A stretch of DNA of 64,000 nucleotides from CAYXWM01 sp964468805 (GTDB lineage Bacteria > Bacillota > Clostridia > Lachnospirales > WRBF01). The stretch lies in assembly GCA_964468805.1 (NCBI GenBank), contig CAYXWM010000004.1:12359-76358 (forward strand), read 5' to 3'. Below are positions 17,967-26,380 of this stretch, one piece after another; the stretch's first letter is position 1, and each line of letters starts with the position of its first letter. Made by a program: the position numbers and the translations under genes. The notes beneath the pieces were generated by a model that worked only from the letters and a program-made list of their open reading frames with translations, searched no databases and was not told the origin of the DNA.

Positions 17967-18575
17967 GTGGAATTAAAATTCAACAAACACGGTCTTATAC
18001 CGACCATAGTTCAGGACAGCACAAGCGGTAAGGTTTTAATGATGGCTTACATGAATAAGGAGTCTTTGGACAAAACTTTGGAAACCGGGCAGACTTATTT
18101 TTGGAGCCGCAGCCGTAATGAATTATGGCATAAGGGCAAGACTTCGGGACATTTCCAAAATGTGGTTGATATACAGTATGATTGTGATGAAGATTGCCTT
18201 TTGATTTTGGTTGAACAAATAGGCATGGCCTGCCATACCGGTACGGAAAGCTGTTTCTTCCGCAGCATGAAAGGCGAAACACCCATGTCCCCCAAAGGCT
18301 CCGTGCTGGATGAAATTATTAAGGTAGTAAGGGAACGCAAGCAAAAACCCATTGAAGGTTCTTACACCAACTACCTTTTTGATAAGGGCATAGATAAAAT
18401 GCTTAAAAAGGTAGGCGAGGAAGCCGCCGAGGTTATAATAGCCTCCAAAAACGAAGAAAAAGAATTTATAGCCGAAGAAATAGGCGATCTGCTCTATCAT
18501 TTAAGCGTGGTTTTGGTTGAAAGAGATATGGATTGGTCGGAAGTATTTACCGTGTTGGGTAAACGCCGTAAGTAA
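17967..18575 (+). CDS. hisIE: bifunctional phosphoribosyl-AMP cyclohydrolase / phosphoribosyl-ATP pyrophosphatase
   Basis: A 202-residue fusion enzyme for two histidine-synthesis steps. The N-terminal HisI domain (about 1-110) has [15 protein letters not shown] and the metal-binding YDCDEDCL with CHTG. The C-terminal HisE domain (about 115-202) has the acidic [12 protein letters not shown] and [10 protein letters not shown] motifs. The GTG at 17967 is eight bases after AGGAG. The upstream in-frame ATG at 17934 lies inside hisF and lacks a site. It is coupled to hisF by a four-base gap. Confidence 0.95.
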   Translation: MELKFNKHGLIPTIVQDSTSGKVLMMAYMNKESLDKTLETGQTYFWSRSRNELWHKGKTSGHFQNVVDIQYDCDEDCLLILVEQIGMACHTGTESCFFRSMKGETPMSPKGSVLDEIIKVVRERKQKPIEGSYTNYLFDKGIDKMLKKVGEEAAEVIIASKNEEKEFIAEEIGDLLYHLSVVLVERDMDWSEVFTVLGKRRK

Positions 18576-18741
18576 TTTAAAAAATTTCGACATTTGGAAT
18601 AGAACAGGCAATTTATTTTCAAGCCCTCATAGAATAGATTATATTAATCCGGCATTTTGACAGAGTGTAGATTTACGGCGGAAGCGTCGTTACGTCTAAT
18701 CACAGCCGGACTATATCAATCTGTTCCGGAGGTGTTTGTCA

Positions 18742-18903
18742 ATGAATAACCCAAACCATTACGAACATCACCATCAACATTCCAATGACAATACTATGAT
18801 GTTGTTAATGATGATGATGATAATGAACCCAATGATGTTCGGCGGAGATAATTCCATGATGTTTCTGCTGTTACTTATGATGATGATGAACGAAGGAAGA
18901 TAA
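18742..18903 (+). CDS. Met/His-rich microprotein
   Basis: A 53-residue frame with a strong CCGGAGGTG site before its ATG and its own terminator. Five histidines cluster at residues 6-13. Sixteen of 53 residues are methionine, in runs such as MMLLMMMMIM and LLLLMMMM. The first part is polar. The second part could form one methionine-rich hydrophobic helix. The His/Met composition suggests binding of a soft metal such as copper, which is inference only. Homologues of similar composition may exist in related bacteria, but I cannot name a family. It lies about 166 bases after hisIE. Confidence 0.7.
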   Translation: MNNPNHYEHHHQHSNDNTMMLLMMMMIMNPMMFGGDNSMMFLLLLMMMMNEGR

Positions 18904-18922
18904 TCCGGAGTACATAAAGCAA

Positions 18923-18951
18923 AGCCCCTGTGCAGACACAGGGGTTTTTTG
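18923..18951 (+). terminator. intrinsic terminator after the Met/His-rich gene
   Basis: The perfect stem CCCCTGTG/CACAGGGG (inner CAGA loop) is followed by six T residues. Confidence 0.9.
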
Positions 18952-19056
18952 TATTAAACCGTTTTTTTAAAAGAACGGATTTTACAGTAATTCTACAAAA
19001 TAGACGAATATAAATTCGTCTATATAATTTTAATGTAGATTTACTTAACAGTTTTA

Positions 19057-19146
19057 ATACCATATAAGTTGAGATACAGAAATAATTGTTTTTTCTTGAA
19101 CCGTTGAAAAAAATCTACTATTTTTGTCCTCTGTTTAAAATGGAAT
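19057..19146 (+). repeat. repeat family A, copy 3, overlapping the aminotransferase stop codon
   Basis: The copy runs from ATACCATATAAG to TGGAAT. The last base of the conserved TGGAAT and the next two bases (CA) form the reverse complement of the TGA stop of the minus-strand aminotransferase gene. The arms are more divergent than in copy 5. Confidence 0.8.
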
Positions 19147-20225
19147 CAGTGTACTTTATTTAATATGGACTGTAACTTTTCAATCAGCAGTTCGTTATCT
19201 TTTTCCGTACCTATGCATATTCTGAAAAAGCTGTTGTCCAGAAACGGGAAACTGTCGGCGTTTCTTATGAGTATGCCTTCTTTTATGAGCAGGTCAAAGA
19301 GGATTTGGGCGTTTAGAGTTGGGTTAAGAATTTTTATCAGAATAAAGTTGGAATAGGATTCGTAATATTTAACTGAGCTTATTTTCTCCAAGGCGGAGCA
19401 TATTTTTTCCCGTTGTTGGGCGATGAAGGTTTTGGTTTTGTTTATAAATTGTGTATCTTTAAACATAGACTCTCCGGCAAGAGTGCTTAGGGTGCTTACC
19501 GACCAGGGATCCTTTACTTTTTCGGCTGTTTCCAATACTTTTTCGTCGGAACAAAGCCCGTAACCCAATCTCAGGCCGGGCACGCCGAAAAATTTTGAAG
19601 TGCCTCGGATTATGAATAAATTCTTATGCTTTTCAATTAAAGGACAGGCTGAAACATCCTCCGAAAATTCCGCATAGGTTTCGTCTATCATAACAAAAAT
19701 GTTGTTTTCCTTACAGCGGTTGATGATGGTTTCCAGGTCTTCTAAAGGAATTGCGGTGCCGGTAGGGTTGTTGGGGTTGCAGATAACCAGCAGATTAATT
19801 TCCTCTGATAGGATAGGCAATAAGTTATTTAAATTAAGCCGGAAATTATCCTCCTCGAGCAAGGGAAACAATACAAAAGTACCACCGTTGTTACTGACCG
19901 CCCGCTCGTATTCCGAGTATGCCGGTGAAATAATCAGTGCCTTTTTTCCGCTGTATAAATTCATAACCAAGGAAATCAGCTCTGTTGAGCCGTTACCTAC
20001 AATAATATTGTCCGCAGATACCCCGGTATAATTTCCTATGGCTTGTCGCAGTTTTAAGTATTTGGCATCCGGGTAACGGGTTATGGCGGTTACGTTGTCT
20101 ATTATGGAATTTATAATACGCTCCGGCGGAGCCAGAGGGTTGATATTTCCGCTGAAATCTTTTATTTCGCTTGTCTTGATGCCGTATAGTCTTTCGGCTT
20201 CGTCTAAATTTCCTCCGTGTTGCAT
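19146..20225 (-). CDS. PLP-dependent aminotransferase, CobD/HisC-like
   Basis: A 359-residue fold-type I PLP enzyme. The N-terminus HGGNLDEAERLYG with DFSGNINPLAPP is typical of L-threonine-O-3-phosphate decarboxylase (CobD), more than of histidinol-phosphate aminotransferase. CNPNNPTG and DETYAEF are cofactor-binding, and the Schiff-base lysine is in RGTSKFFGVPGLRLGY. CobD makes aminopropanol phosphate for cobalamin, and HisC acts in histidine synthesis. No cobalamin genes are nearby, while hisF-hisIE lie 0.6 kb away in opposite orientation, so a HisC role is possible. The stop codon is provided by the end of a family A repeat. Confidence 0.85.
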   Translation of the reverse strand: MQHGGNLDEAERLYGIKTSEIKDFSGNINPLAPPERIINSIIDNVTAITRYPDAKYLKLRQAIGNYTGVSADNIIVGNGSTELISLVMNLYSGKKALIISPAYSEYERAVSNNGGTFVLFPLLEEDNFRLNLNNLLPILSEEINLLVICNPNNPTGTAIPLEDLETIINRCKENNIFVMIDETYAEFSEDVSACPLIEKHKNLFIIRGTSKFFGVPGLRLGYGLCSDEKVLETAEKVKDPWSVSTLSTLAGESMFKDTQFINKTKTFIAQQREKICSALEKISSVKYYESYSNFILIKILNPTLNAQILFDLLIKEGILIRNADSFPFLDNSFFRICIGTEKDNELLIEKLQSILNKVH

Positions 20226-20252
20226 GGAAAACGTCCCTTCGAGTTTTTATCA

Positions 20253-20281
20253 ATGATATTCAATATAAATCAAAAAAGCAA
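20253..20281 (-). promoter_or_regulatory. predicted promoter of the CobD/HisC-like gene
   Basis: On the minus strand TTGCTT, 17 bases, then TATCAT, with a leader of about 20 bases. The -35 box abuts a partial family C repeat. Confidence 0.5.
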
Positions 20282-20400
20282 GACCTTGGGGAAAACTTTT
20301 TCTGATTAAACAGTTTGAGGTAAATTAAAATTAATATAACCTCTTGTTAAGGAAATTGTTTTGTACATTAAGTATTTTCCGGCGGGATTTCTACGGATAA

Positions 20401-20442
20401 ATTTTATGCCAATACACGTAAAAACGTTTATTGGCATAAAAT
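20401..20442. repeat. perfect inverted repeat (long hairpin)
   Basis: ATTTTATGCCAATA and its exact complement TATTGGCATAAAAT flank a loop with a further ACGT/ACGT pairing. It may end the minus-strand exporter transcript, although the following U-tract is weak, or it may be an operator. Confidence 0.75.
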
Positions 20443-20452
20443 CGAGGATGGT

Positions 20453-20489
20453 TTTACTTAATTGTATAAGGAATAGCAATTAAGTATAT
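20453..20489 (+). repeat. repeat family B, collapsed short copy
   Basis: It reads TTTACTTAATTGTATAAGG then AATAGCAATTAAGTATATA. Both ends of the long family B elements are present, but the internal 75-100 bases are missing. Confidence 0.7.
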
Positions 20490-20574
20490 ATGGACAGACA
20501 ATACCGAAGCCGGTATTGGTTACAAATATATTATATACAAGATTATGTTAAATATTTATGTTTTTAACAGTTTT

Positions 20575-21957
20575 TTATTCTGCACGCATAGCCGTAAGAC
20601 TGCTCAATTTCATGGCTCGCCTTGCCGGCAGGTATCCGGATACCAGTCCCATAACCGTAGCCAGAATTATGGCTATAATGCAAAGTTCCGGGGTAATAAG
20701 GGATACGGTGGTTTGCATGGAAAATTCGGAAATGCTTGAAAACAGCTGTATTCCCGAGGTGTTCATTACATATGACACGCCCAAACTGCACAAGACTCCT
20801 ATGGCACCGCCCAAAAAGCCAATCATAGCGGCTTCCAAAAGAAACAGCCATTGAATATCCCGGAGAGAGGCACCGATTACCTTCATAATGCCTATTTCTC
20901 TGGTACGTTCATATATAGCCGTAATCATGGTATTGGCTATACCCAGTACCGCAACAACCAAGGATACGCCGCCAATAAAGGACAGGAGTACTTGGAGACT
21001 GTTTGAGATATTTTCCATGGAATCCAAGCTTTGAGAGGGTATTTCCGTAAAGAAGCCCATAGCTCTGATTTTTTCGTTAACCTCTTTAACGGTTTTAAGG
21101 TCATAACATTTAACATAGGCACGGACATAGCCTCTGTCGGTTTTGGGTTTGGAGCCGCCGTTCCAACCCCATTCCTGTTGTTGTTCTTGTTGCCATTTTT
21201 CCTGTTCGGCAACAAGGGCTTTAAGTTGGTTAAGGCTCATAAAAATTTGATAATCTATGGAAGAGCCTTTTTCCTCCAAAACGCCTACGCCTTTAACGGA
21301 CATGGTCTTAATGGGTTTATCGCCTTCTTGGGCAATGTAATAGCCCAGAGCTTGATCCAAGAAACGCCAGTCGTAGGACATTTTTATTTTGGATTCCAAG
21401 GGTTTGATTTTAGGCGGTTTGGATTCGTCCTGCATACCGCCCCAGGAGAAACCGCCGCCGCTGCGGCTTATTTCTTGAAAATTATAAGCCGCCTTTGCCC
21501 CAAAGAGGATATTAAGCTTATCGTTTTCCAGCAACAAGCGACCTTCTGACGGCATATAACCCATTGCTTCAAAGGCTTCCGGGTCCATAGCGGATACGTT
21601 CATATAAGGAGCAAGATATTTTCCCGATGCAAAGGTAATTTGCATTTCCACTATGGGAGTGGCGACCTGAACCCCGGGAATTTTTCTGAATGCGGAAATG
21701 GCGTTGTTGTCTAGGCTGGGTACTTTATTTTGACCTTGGGGTCTGCCGTAGTAGTTGTTGTTATGAACGGTAATAAGGGTTATATCGCCCAATTTACCCA
21801 GCTCGTCCTCAAAGGTTTTGTTCATGGCAAGACCGAGAGAAACCAACACCACTATAGACAGGGTTCCTATAACAACACCCAATATGGTTAAGATTGTACG
21901 AGTTATTCGTTTAAATAAATTGCGTACAACCATAGTGATTATGTCTATAACGCTCAT
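20575..21957 (-). CDS. ABC transporter permease, MacB-like (FtsX domain)
   Basis: A 460-residue permease with four transmembrane helices. There is one near residues 20-45 (TRTILTILGVVIGTLSIVVL), a large extracytoplasmic MacB periplasmic-core-like domain, and three helices at the C-terminus around IMKVIGASLRDIQWLFLLEA, ending in SGYLPARRAMKLSSLTAMRAE. This is the MacB/LolC arrangement and should pair with the ATPase encoded at 24497-25336. The CARDB-type protein gene lies between them on the same strand. Function is inferred as export or mechanotransmission across the envelope; the cargo is unknown. Confidence 0.92.
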   Translation of the reverse strand: MSVIDIITMVVRNLFKRITRTILTILGVVIGTLSIVVLVSLGLAMNKTFEDELGKLGDITLITVHNNNYYGRPQGQNKVPSLDNNAISAFRKIPGVQVATPIVEMQITFASGKYLAPYMNVSAMDPEAFEAMGYMPSEGRLLLENDKLNILFGAKAAYNFQEISRSGGGFSWGGMQDESKPPKIKPLESKIKMSYDWRFLDQALGYYIAQEGDKPIKTMSVKGVGVLEEKGSSIDYQIFMSLNQLKALVAEQEKWQQEQQQEWGWNGGSKPKTDRGYVRAYVKCYDLKTVKEVNEKIRAMGFFTEIPSQSLDSMENISNSLQVLLSFIGGVSLVVAVLGIANTMITAIYERTREIGIMKVIGASLRDIQWLFLLEAAMIGFLGGAIGVLCSLGVSYVMNTSGIQLFSSISEFSMQTTVSLITPELCIIAIILATVMGLVSGYLPARRAMKLSSLTAMRAE

Positions 21958-22203
21958 GGCATATCAACCTTTTCTTTCTCAAAGGTAAAACACAGATACA
22001 GCAATTATACTTTACACCGGAAATGCATTTAATGAAATTGCAATAGAAGCATTTCACTTAAAACAACGAACTGAAATAAATTATAAGTACTTTAAAAGAA
22101 AAACCTTGAGGATAACTTTATCCGGAGTAAAAGCTTTAGGCAACAGATAAACAGGTTTATCCGGTTACCTTGCCTTAACTCCTTTGAAAAACTTAAAGTT
22201 TTA

Positions 22204-24390
22204 TTATTCATCTAACTCAAATTGTTTTTTCTTTTTGATTTTTTTTCTGATGATAATAAAGGTGACCACGCCGCCGCCTACTACTATCACTGCGTATACT
22301 GTCCACATTATGGGGCTGAAGAAGTCGAAGCCTTCTCCGGGCATACCGGGCATACCGTCGGGACCCATGGGCATACCGTCAGGTCCTATGGGCATACCGT
22401 CTGGACCAATCATCATACCGTCCGGACCCATCATTCCTTCGCCGCCACCACCCATATCCATAACGTTAACCATAAATTCTTTGGTGACTTCCTTAACCGC
22501 ACCTACTTCGTCCTCATAGGTTATTAAAACCTTGCCTTCGTGTTGACCGGGTTCAAGGGCGGTAATTTCCGCATCATAGTATCCGGAGCTGTAGCGGTTC
22601 ATGGTTCCGAAGTATACAAAGGAACGGCTGGTGTCGAAGTTACCTTCTACCTTAACGGAGAGGTTGTTTAATGCTGATTTACCTTGGTTCATAATGCTGA
22701 AATCAATGGTAAAGGGAGAGCCTATGAAAACTTCCGGGGGTACGTTTACAACGGAGGTTTCCAGCTTGGTAGTTTGCTTTACGGTAATACCGATGATTTC
22801 TTTTTCTTCGTATTCGTTAAACTTTGCATCTTCGTATTTGAAGTTAACTTCCATGGTGTAGGTTCTGGGTTGAGCGTCCGGAATGGCATACATTTTAAAA
22901 TTCTTAGCCGCAGTACCTCCTGGAGCAATGGTATCTATATAAAAGGTATTGGAACCGTCCACGGGCATAAAGGTATTGCCTTTGGCTTCGGGAGAAGTAT
23001 CCGTGGGAGCAACCAAGACAGCCTTTATGTTGTCTATACGTTTTTCTTTGTGAGTATTGCGGAAAACAGCGTAAAGACTAAATTCTTGACCGGCTTCAAC
23101 TATTTGAGGGTCTGTATAGTAGCTTTCGATAATGATTTTGGGTTTGCTGACCTTGTCTTTTTCTTTGTCATCTTTGTCTTCGTCTTCGTCGGCTTTTTTG
23201 TTTCGAACATTAACGCCGGCGTATTGTTCAAAGGTTAAAATTTCTTTGGTGTCGTCGTCTTTTAAAAGCCCCGATTCGTACTCAACCTTAAAGTTGATAA
23301 CGTAGTTTTGAGAACGGGATTTGGACGTGGGAGCAAAGGTAAAGCTTAGTCCTTTGGTTTGATTAACACCCAATTCGCTTATCATTACAACATTGGTGGA
23401 TTTGGGAACCACAGCACCGTCAGTATCTGTTACGGCGGTTACTTTAACGTTTTTTACGGTGTTGGAGCCGTTGTTGTTTACGTTTAAACTCACGGTAAAA
23501 TTTTGCCCTACTTCATAAGTACCGGTGGGAGCGGAAATTGAGCTTATAGTAACATAACCGGGCTTTTCGGAGGTGCCTTTTGTATCAACGTTTGCATAGT
23601 AAACAAAGGAATTTTCATGAACCGTATCTGTATAGTCTTTATACTTTATTTTAAAGGTAATGGGATAGGAACCCGATTTAACCTTGGATGAAGTTTTAAA
23701 GGTATAGGAAACGGGAGTTTTTAACAAGGCTCTGTATTCTTTAAAATATAAGCTGTCGGAGTTTCCGGTAAAGAAAATAGTATCCGAGCCTAAACCCTCA
23801 AGGGTGATTCTCAGGTCTTTCAGACCTAATCTTGATGTATTTTCCAAGACACCGGTTACGGTAAATTGGTCGTTGGTAGTAAGCACCTGTTTCACAGACC
23901 TTAAATCATAAAGCAAAACAGAGGGTGCTGCTGCACTTACTTCAACCTTAATATTTATTTTATCGCTTTCCGAAAGGTTATCACCGTCTGTATTTCTGTA
24001 AAAATGGGAAAGATTAACGGTATAGGTTCCGGCTTTGGCGTTTTTGTCTACGGTAACTTGCAGTTTTACGGTCTTTGTGGAACCTTCGCTAAAGGTTCTT
24101 ACGGAATTTGAACTGTCCAAAAATTCAAGGCTCAAAGGAGCGCCGGTGTCTGCTATGGCTTGCATTAAGAAGCGTTCCGCGGAGGAAGTACCCACGTTGC
24201 GAACGCTCAAGTCCAAAACTTTTGTTTCACCGCTGCCCACGGTGTAGTTTGTTTGACTTACCAACTTTATTCTGGGAGCGGCAACCGGTTCGGGTTCGGG
24301 AGGAATATAGTCTGCAAAGGCAACAACCGAACCCAGACTAAGAAATAGGACTGCTGTAATTAAAAAGCAAATGTGTCTGATGTGTTTCAT
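22204..24390 (-). CDS. large secreted, membrane-anchored CARDB/NEW3-type repeat protein of the exporter operon
   Basis: A 728-residue protein. A signal peptide (residues 1-26, ending near VAFA) is followed by about five beta-sandwich repeats of the COG1361/CARDB/NEW3 kind, recognised by recurrent YTVGSGETKVLDLSVRN-like and GTYEVGQNFTVSLNVNN-like segments. An acidic/lysine linker (KADEDEDKDDKEKDK) lies near residue 395. A repeated (M/P)(I/M)GPDGM heptad tract is at about 653-683, then one transmembrane helix (about 695-717) and a basic tail. The topology places almost all of it outside the cell. Its position between the ATPase and permease genes suggests an accessory or substrate-contact subunit. 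Confidence 0.85.
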   Translation of the reverse strand: MKHIRHICFLITAVLFLSLGSVVAFADYIPPEPEPVAAPRIKLVSQTNYTVGSGETKVLDLSVRNVGTSSAERFLMQAIADTGAPLSLEFLDSSNSVRTFSEGSTKTVKLQVTVDKNAKAGTYTVNLSHFYRNTDGDNLSESDKINIKVEVSAAAPSVLLYDLRSVKQVLTTNDQFTVTGVLENTSRLGLKDLRITLEGLGSDTIFFTGNSDSLYFKEYRALLKTPVSYTFKTSSKVKSGSYPITFKIKYKDYTDTVHENSFVYYANVDTKGTSEKPGYVTISSISAPTGTYEVGQNFTVSLNVNNNGSNTVKNVKVTAVTDTDGAVVPKSTNVVMISELGVNQTKGLSFTFAPTSKSRSQNYVINFKVEYESGLLKDDDTKEILTFEQYAGVNVRNKKADEDEDKDDKEKDKVSKPKIIIESYYTDPQIVEAGQEFSLYAVFRNTHKEKRIDNIKAVLVAPTDTSPEAKGNTFMPVDGSNTFYIDTIAPGGTAAKNFKMYAIPDAQPRTYTMEVNFKYEDAKFNEYEEKEIIGITVKQTTKLETSVVNVPPEVFIGSPFTIDFSIMNQGKSALNNLSVKVEGNFDTSRSFVYFGTMNRYSSGYYDAEITALEPGQHEGKVLITYEDEVGAVKEVTKEFMVNVMDMGGGGEGMMGPDGMMIGPDGMPIGPDGMPMGPDGMPGMPGEGFDFFSPIMWTVYAVIVVGGGVVTFIIIRKKIKKKKQFELDE
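22341..22433 (-). repeat. 21-bp tandem repeat encoding a Gly-Pro-Asp-Gly-Met tract
   Basis: Four units of about 21 bp encode GPDGM with two variable residues each, just before the membrane anchor of the CARDB-type protein. The units differ at synonymous and a few non-synonymous positions. Confidence 0.85.
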
Positions 24391-24496
24391 TGTTTTATCC
24401 CCTCGTGTTTTGGTTTGATTGGATTAAATAGATAAGATTTTTAAAACCCTTTATGGATTTTGAATTACTGTTTTTTAGGCATTTTTGGCGTGCGGA

Positions 24497-25336
24497 TTAA
24501 CCGGATTGATTGTTTTCGTTATTATGGGAGTCCTCCGATGTTTGTACATCCGGTTCACCGGACTTATCTTGGGTTTCGTCCTGTAATTGGCTAACATCCG
24601 ATGACGTTTGTAATTGGTCTGCTTTGTTTATCTTTGATTGGTTTTCGGCTATGTTTTCAACATTACCGTCACGGATTTTAATTATGGTATCGGCATAGTG
24701 AGAAATTTCCAGGTCATGAGTAACTATAATAAGCGTCTGATTATTTTTACGCACTATGTCAATAATTAAATCCATAAGCTCCAAAGTGGTTGCAGTATCC
24801 AAGTTTCCGGTAGGCTCGTCCGCAAAAATTACCTCCGGTTCGTTCACAAAGGCTCGGGCTATACTGGTTCTCTGCTGTTGCCCACCGCTCATTTGGCTTG
24901 GTTTATGCTTTGCCCTGTTGCCAAGCCCTACGGCTTTTAGCAAAGCCATAGCTTTTTTGTTTCGTTTCCTTTTGGGTATATGGCTGAAAATCAAAGGCAG
25001 AGTTACGTTTTCCAAGGCAGTCAAAGTAGGTAAGAGGTTGTAGGATTGAAATACAAAGCCTATATGCTGCTTGCGAAATTGAGCCAATTTGTTTTCGTTC
25101 ATAGTCTCCAACTGAAGATTTTTAAAGCGGATTTTACCTTTTGTGGGCTTTTCCAAGCCCGCCATCATATTTAAGAGCGTAGATTTACCGGAACCGGACG
25201 TGCCCAAAAGACAATATATTTTTCCCTTGTAAAAGTCCAGGGATATATTGTCCAGTGCCACTACCTTTTCATCACCCATACGATAGACTTTTCTAACGTT
25301 TTGCAGTGATATTATCGGTTTTTGCTCATTATCCAT
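24497..25336 (-). CDS. ABC transporter ATP-binding protein, MacB/LolD type
   Basis: A 279-residue ATPase. Walker A is GTSGSGKST, the Q-loop is FVFQSYN, the signature is MSGGQQQR, Walker B is [12 protein letters not shown] and the H-loop is VTHD. The C-terminal about 45 residues are a polar Ser/Asp/Gln/Asn-rich tail that looks disordered and is unusual for this subunit. The ATG at 25336 follows AAAGGGGGC; the open frame continues to 25597, but that extension is low-complexity and has no family match. It is the first gene of the exporter operon with the CARDB protein and the MacB-like permease. Confidence 0.93.
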   Translation of the reverse strand: MDNEQKPIISLQNVRKVYRMGDEKVVALDNISLDFYKGKIYCLLGTSGSGKSTLLNMMAGLEKPTKGKIRFKNLQLETMNENKLAQFRKQHIGFVFQSYNLLPTLTALENVTLPLIFSHIPKRKRNKKAMALLKAVGLGNRAKHKPSQMSGGQQQRTSIARAFVNEPEVIFADEPTGNLDTATTLELMDLIIDIVRKNNQTLIIVTHDLEISHYADTIIKIRDGNVENIAENQSKINKADQLQTSSDVSQLQDETQDKSGEPDVQTSEDSHNNENNQSG

Positions 25337-25456
25337 TTTATGCCCCCTTTGTATTTCCCCGAGTCGGTTTTTGGCGGCATCAAAGCAGAGTAAACAAACA
25401 ATACTTTTGTTTATACACAAATTTTTACAATTTGCTACATAATTAATGCCGTTTAT

Positions 25457-25485
25457 ATTATACTTCACTTTATTATAACAAACAA
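25457..25485 (-). promoter_or_regulatory. predicted promoter of the exporter operon
   Basis: On the minus strand TTGTTT, 17 bases, then a perfect TATAAT. The leader to the ATPase ATG is about 115 bases. Confidence 0.65.
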
Positions 25486-25787
25486 GTACGCATATCATTC
25501 TCACAGGAAAACCAAAGGGCGGTTGCCGAGTTTTACAAAATATGCCGTATTTCCCGTCTTTCCGGTGGCTTAAAACGTACCCGTAACATAATGTCATCTT
25601 TATATAACGTCTTTTAGTAAAAAAAGTTGCACTTTTCGACGAAATAATTTTGGTATATTTTTTGTGTCATCGTAAAAAAATAAATCTGCTACATATTTTG
25701 TCGAAGTTTTGCATATTATTTTAGTTTAGTTTTGATATATATAAAGGTAAAAATATGTTTCCCCAAACTCTCAAAGATTATATACCA

Positions 25788-25879
25788 ATTCCATATAAGA
25801 TAAAGGATAAAAATAATCTTCTTTTCCTTGAACCGTTGGACAAAATCAATTATTTTTTGTCCTCTGTTTAAAATGGAAT
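25788..25879 (+). repeat. repeat family A, copy 4
   Basis: ATTCCATATAAGATAAAGG, ATAAAAATAATC, the centre CCTTGAACCGTTGG, then CAATTATTTTTTGTCC and TTTAAAATGGAAT. It lies in the divergent region between the exporter operon and the VanW gene. Confidence 0.85.
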
Positions 25880-26380
25880 CAGTAATATAAGAAAACGCAG
25901 GTTATTGCGGCTTAAACCGGAACCGTAAATGGAAATAGGGCAATATTTTAAATCCTGTATTTAATCCTTTGGATTACAAACTATTCAATATTATTACAGT
26001 ATTGTTTCATTGTCGCAACGGCATTTACATTTGTTTACCTATCGTCTATAATTGCTATATAATAGCTAAAAACTTGTTTTACCGACGGCACTCCCAATTG
26101 CATTTAGTCCGGGCAGCGTTATCGTTGTACACGGAATTTTACGGGGCTGCAGATTCGTGTTTTTATCCGGTCTAAAGTAAGATATGCTTACAGATTTGCA
26201 TATTTTATACGGATTGTTTTAAAACAGGGATTTGTGTAGGGTGCAGATTATAAATAAAGAACTACAAAGTAAACGCTGAATAAGAAATAAAGTCTTTGGG
26301 TTCAAATAGGTTTCCTTACGGCTCACATAAGCCTTTTATAATTAAAAATAACGGCGTTTACCATACAGGGGGTAAGTATT

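Larger units (their letters stand above)
20226..20574. other. intergenic region with promoter, partial repeat C, hairpin and repeat B
   Basis: About 350 bases between the permease 3' end and the aminotransferase start, both on the minus strand. It contains the aminotransferase promoter, a partial family C sequence from about 20281, a perfect hairpin at 20401-20442 and a collapsed family B copy at 20453-20489. No gene was seen. Confidence 0.6.
25337..26380. other. 1-kb divergent intergenic region
   Basis: It lies between the exporter operon (minus) and the VanW gene (plus). It contains the exporter promoter at 25457-25485 and family A copy 4 at 25788-25879. The 500 bases from 25880 to 26380 hold no open frame with a ribosome-binding site and no further element that I could recognise. 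Confidence 0.55.

Noticed and set aside
25337..25597. N-terminal extension of the exporter ATPase
   Set aside because: The ATG at 25336 has a strong ribosome site and gives a typical N-terminus. The extension contains the predicted promoter on the same strand.
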